From a bacterium (GTDB lineage: Bacteria > Bacillota > Clostridia > Lachnospirales > Lachnospiraceae), in the NCBI GenBank assembly GCA_023667365.1, contig JAMPAG010000018.1, positions 1 through 40,867 on the forward strand: 40,867 nt of DNA, given 5' to 3'. The number at the start of each line of letters is the position of its first letter. Positions within the stretch are counted from its first letter, which is position 1. Shown here one piece after another: positions 40,504 through 40,867 of the stretch. The notes beneath the pieces are model-generated. The model did no database searches. It had not been told where the DNA came from and worked only from the letters and a program-made list of their open reading frames with translations. Both the position numbers and the translations under genes were made by a program.

Positions 40504-40835
40504 ATCACTGTTGCGGTCCGACCGGAAGGCGGGGCGCAGATGGACCTTGACAAATAAACAGTAATGCAACCCTGAAAATTCCAAAAAAGATTTTCAGAGA
40601 GTTCTTAAGAACAACCTAAGGACAGTAAAACGGACCGGAAGGGAAGAGATTCCCGGAAGGGAAAAAGCCAGAGAGACTGGCAGGATCAAAAAAAGCTTGG
40701 AAAAACGGGAGCGGTTAGAAAAACTTTGTTTTCCTAATCGTGAAATTTTTTCGAAGAAAAGAGAGAAAGAGAACGGGAAAATGTAAAAAACGCTGTTTTT
40801 TACATTTGAAAGTTTTTTCTCCGAAAAAAACTTTC
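40504..40835 (+). promoter_or_regulatory. 16S rRNA leader with serial hairpins
   Basis: This non-coding leader of ~330 bases holds a -35-like TTGACAAATAAACAG (40547) without a -10, the hairpin CTGAAAAT/ATTTTCAG (40572-40579 with 40590-40597), and the palindrome GTTCTTAAGAAC (40601-40612). A stem around 40710-40740 follows, then two perfect AT-rich hairpins that share three bases (40779-40807 and 40805-40838). The last ends inside the mature 16S 5' end. Roles in processing and antitermination are inferred from rRNA leaders in general. Confidence 0.7.
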
Positions 40836-40867
40836 AAATTCGAGAGTTCGATCCTGGCTCAGGATGA
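40836..40867 (+). rRNA. rrs: 16S rRNA gene, 5' end only (runs off the window)
   Basis: The sequence ends with AGAGTTCGATCCTGGCTCAG (40843-40862) and AGGATGA, the universal start of 16S rRNA. By alignment with E. coli numbering, base 1 falls near 40836. The usual AGAGTTTGATC reads AGAGTTCGATC here. The gene continues beyond the window. Confidence 0.93.

Noticed and set aside
40547..40569. Third rRNA promoter
   Set aside because: A perfect TTGACA is present, but nothing resembling a -10 lies 16-18 bases downstream.
1..40867. CRISPR arrays, insertion sequences, prophage genes
   Set aside because: No regular short repeats with spacers, transposase motifs, terminal inverted repeats or phage structural genes were seen.

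Overview
The window looks like a chromosomal segment of a gut-type Lachnospiraceae or related Clostridia (Bacillota). The grounds are strong GGAGG-type ribosome binding sites, sigma-A promoters of the TTGACA/TATAAT type, a YesM/YesN two-component system beside an LplB/LplC-type oligosaccharide transporter, a two-subunit class I fumarase, and an rRNA operon start with a Clostridia-like leader. No phage, integrase, transposase or CRISPR array was seen. The family assignment is inferred from gene content; no database search was possible.

Layout. (1) 1-6714: a promoter region, an aldo/keto reductase with a ferredoxin tail, then a MoxR ATPase / DUF58 / transglutaminase-like membrane protein operon, converging on tcdA (tRNA t6A cyclisation). 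(2) 6888-8145: a KapD/ERI1-like exonuclease and a small acidic protein. (3) 8199-20337: a carbohydrate-uptake locus. It holds a YesM-like sensor kinase, a secreted wall- or membrane-anchored protein built from repeats, two ABC permeases, a solute-binding lipoprotein and a YesL-like protein on the + strand. Opposing them on the - strand are a YesN-like regulator and a cytoplasmic GH29 alpha-L-fucosidase. Together they suggest sensing, capture, import and intracellular cleavage of fucosylated glycans. (4) 20434-23972, - strand: a D-Ala-D-Ala carboxypeptidase overlapping a second, orphan solute-binding lipoprotein.

(5) 24214-34741: trmB followed by a ten-gene operon for an Mrp/Mbh-type cation/proton antiporter. 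The order is E, F, G, MbhD-like, MbhE-MrpB fusion, C, then four antiporter-like subunits. No hydrogenase or other redox subunit lies beside it, and the MrpA-type antiporter domain appears split away from its usual C-terminal domains. This is the most unusual system in the window. (6) 34790-39765: GtrA-like protein, unknown membrane protein, PaaI-type thioesterase, the two fumarase subunits, PlsC acyltransferase and a stand-alone AAA ATPase. (7) 39874-40867: tRNA-Ser(GCT) with a consensus promoter and terminator, then two rRNA promoters, a long leader rich in perfect hairpins, and the first ~32 bases of a 16S rRNA gene that runs off the window.
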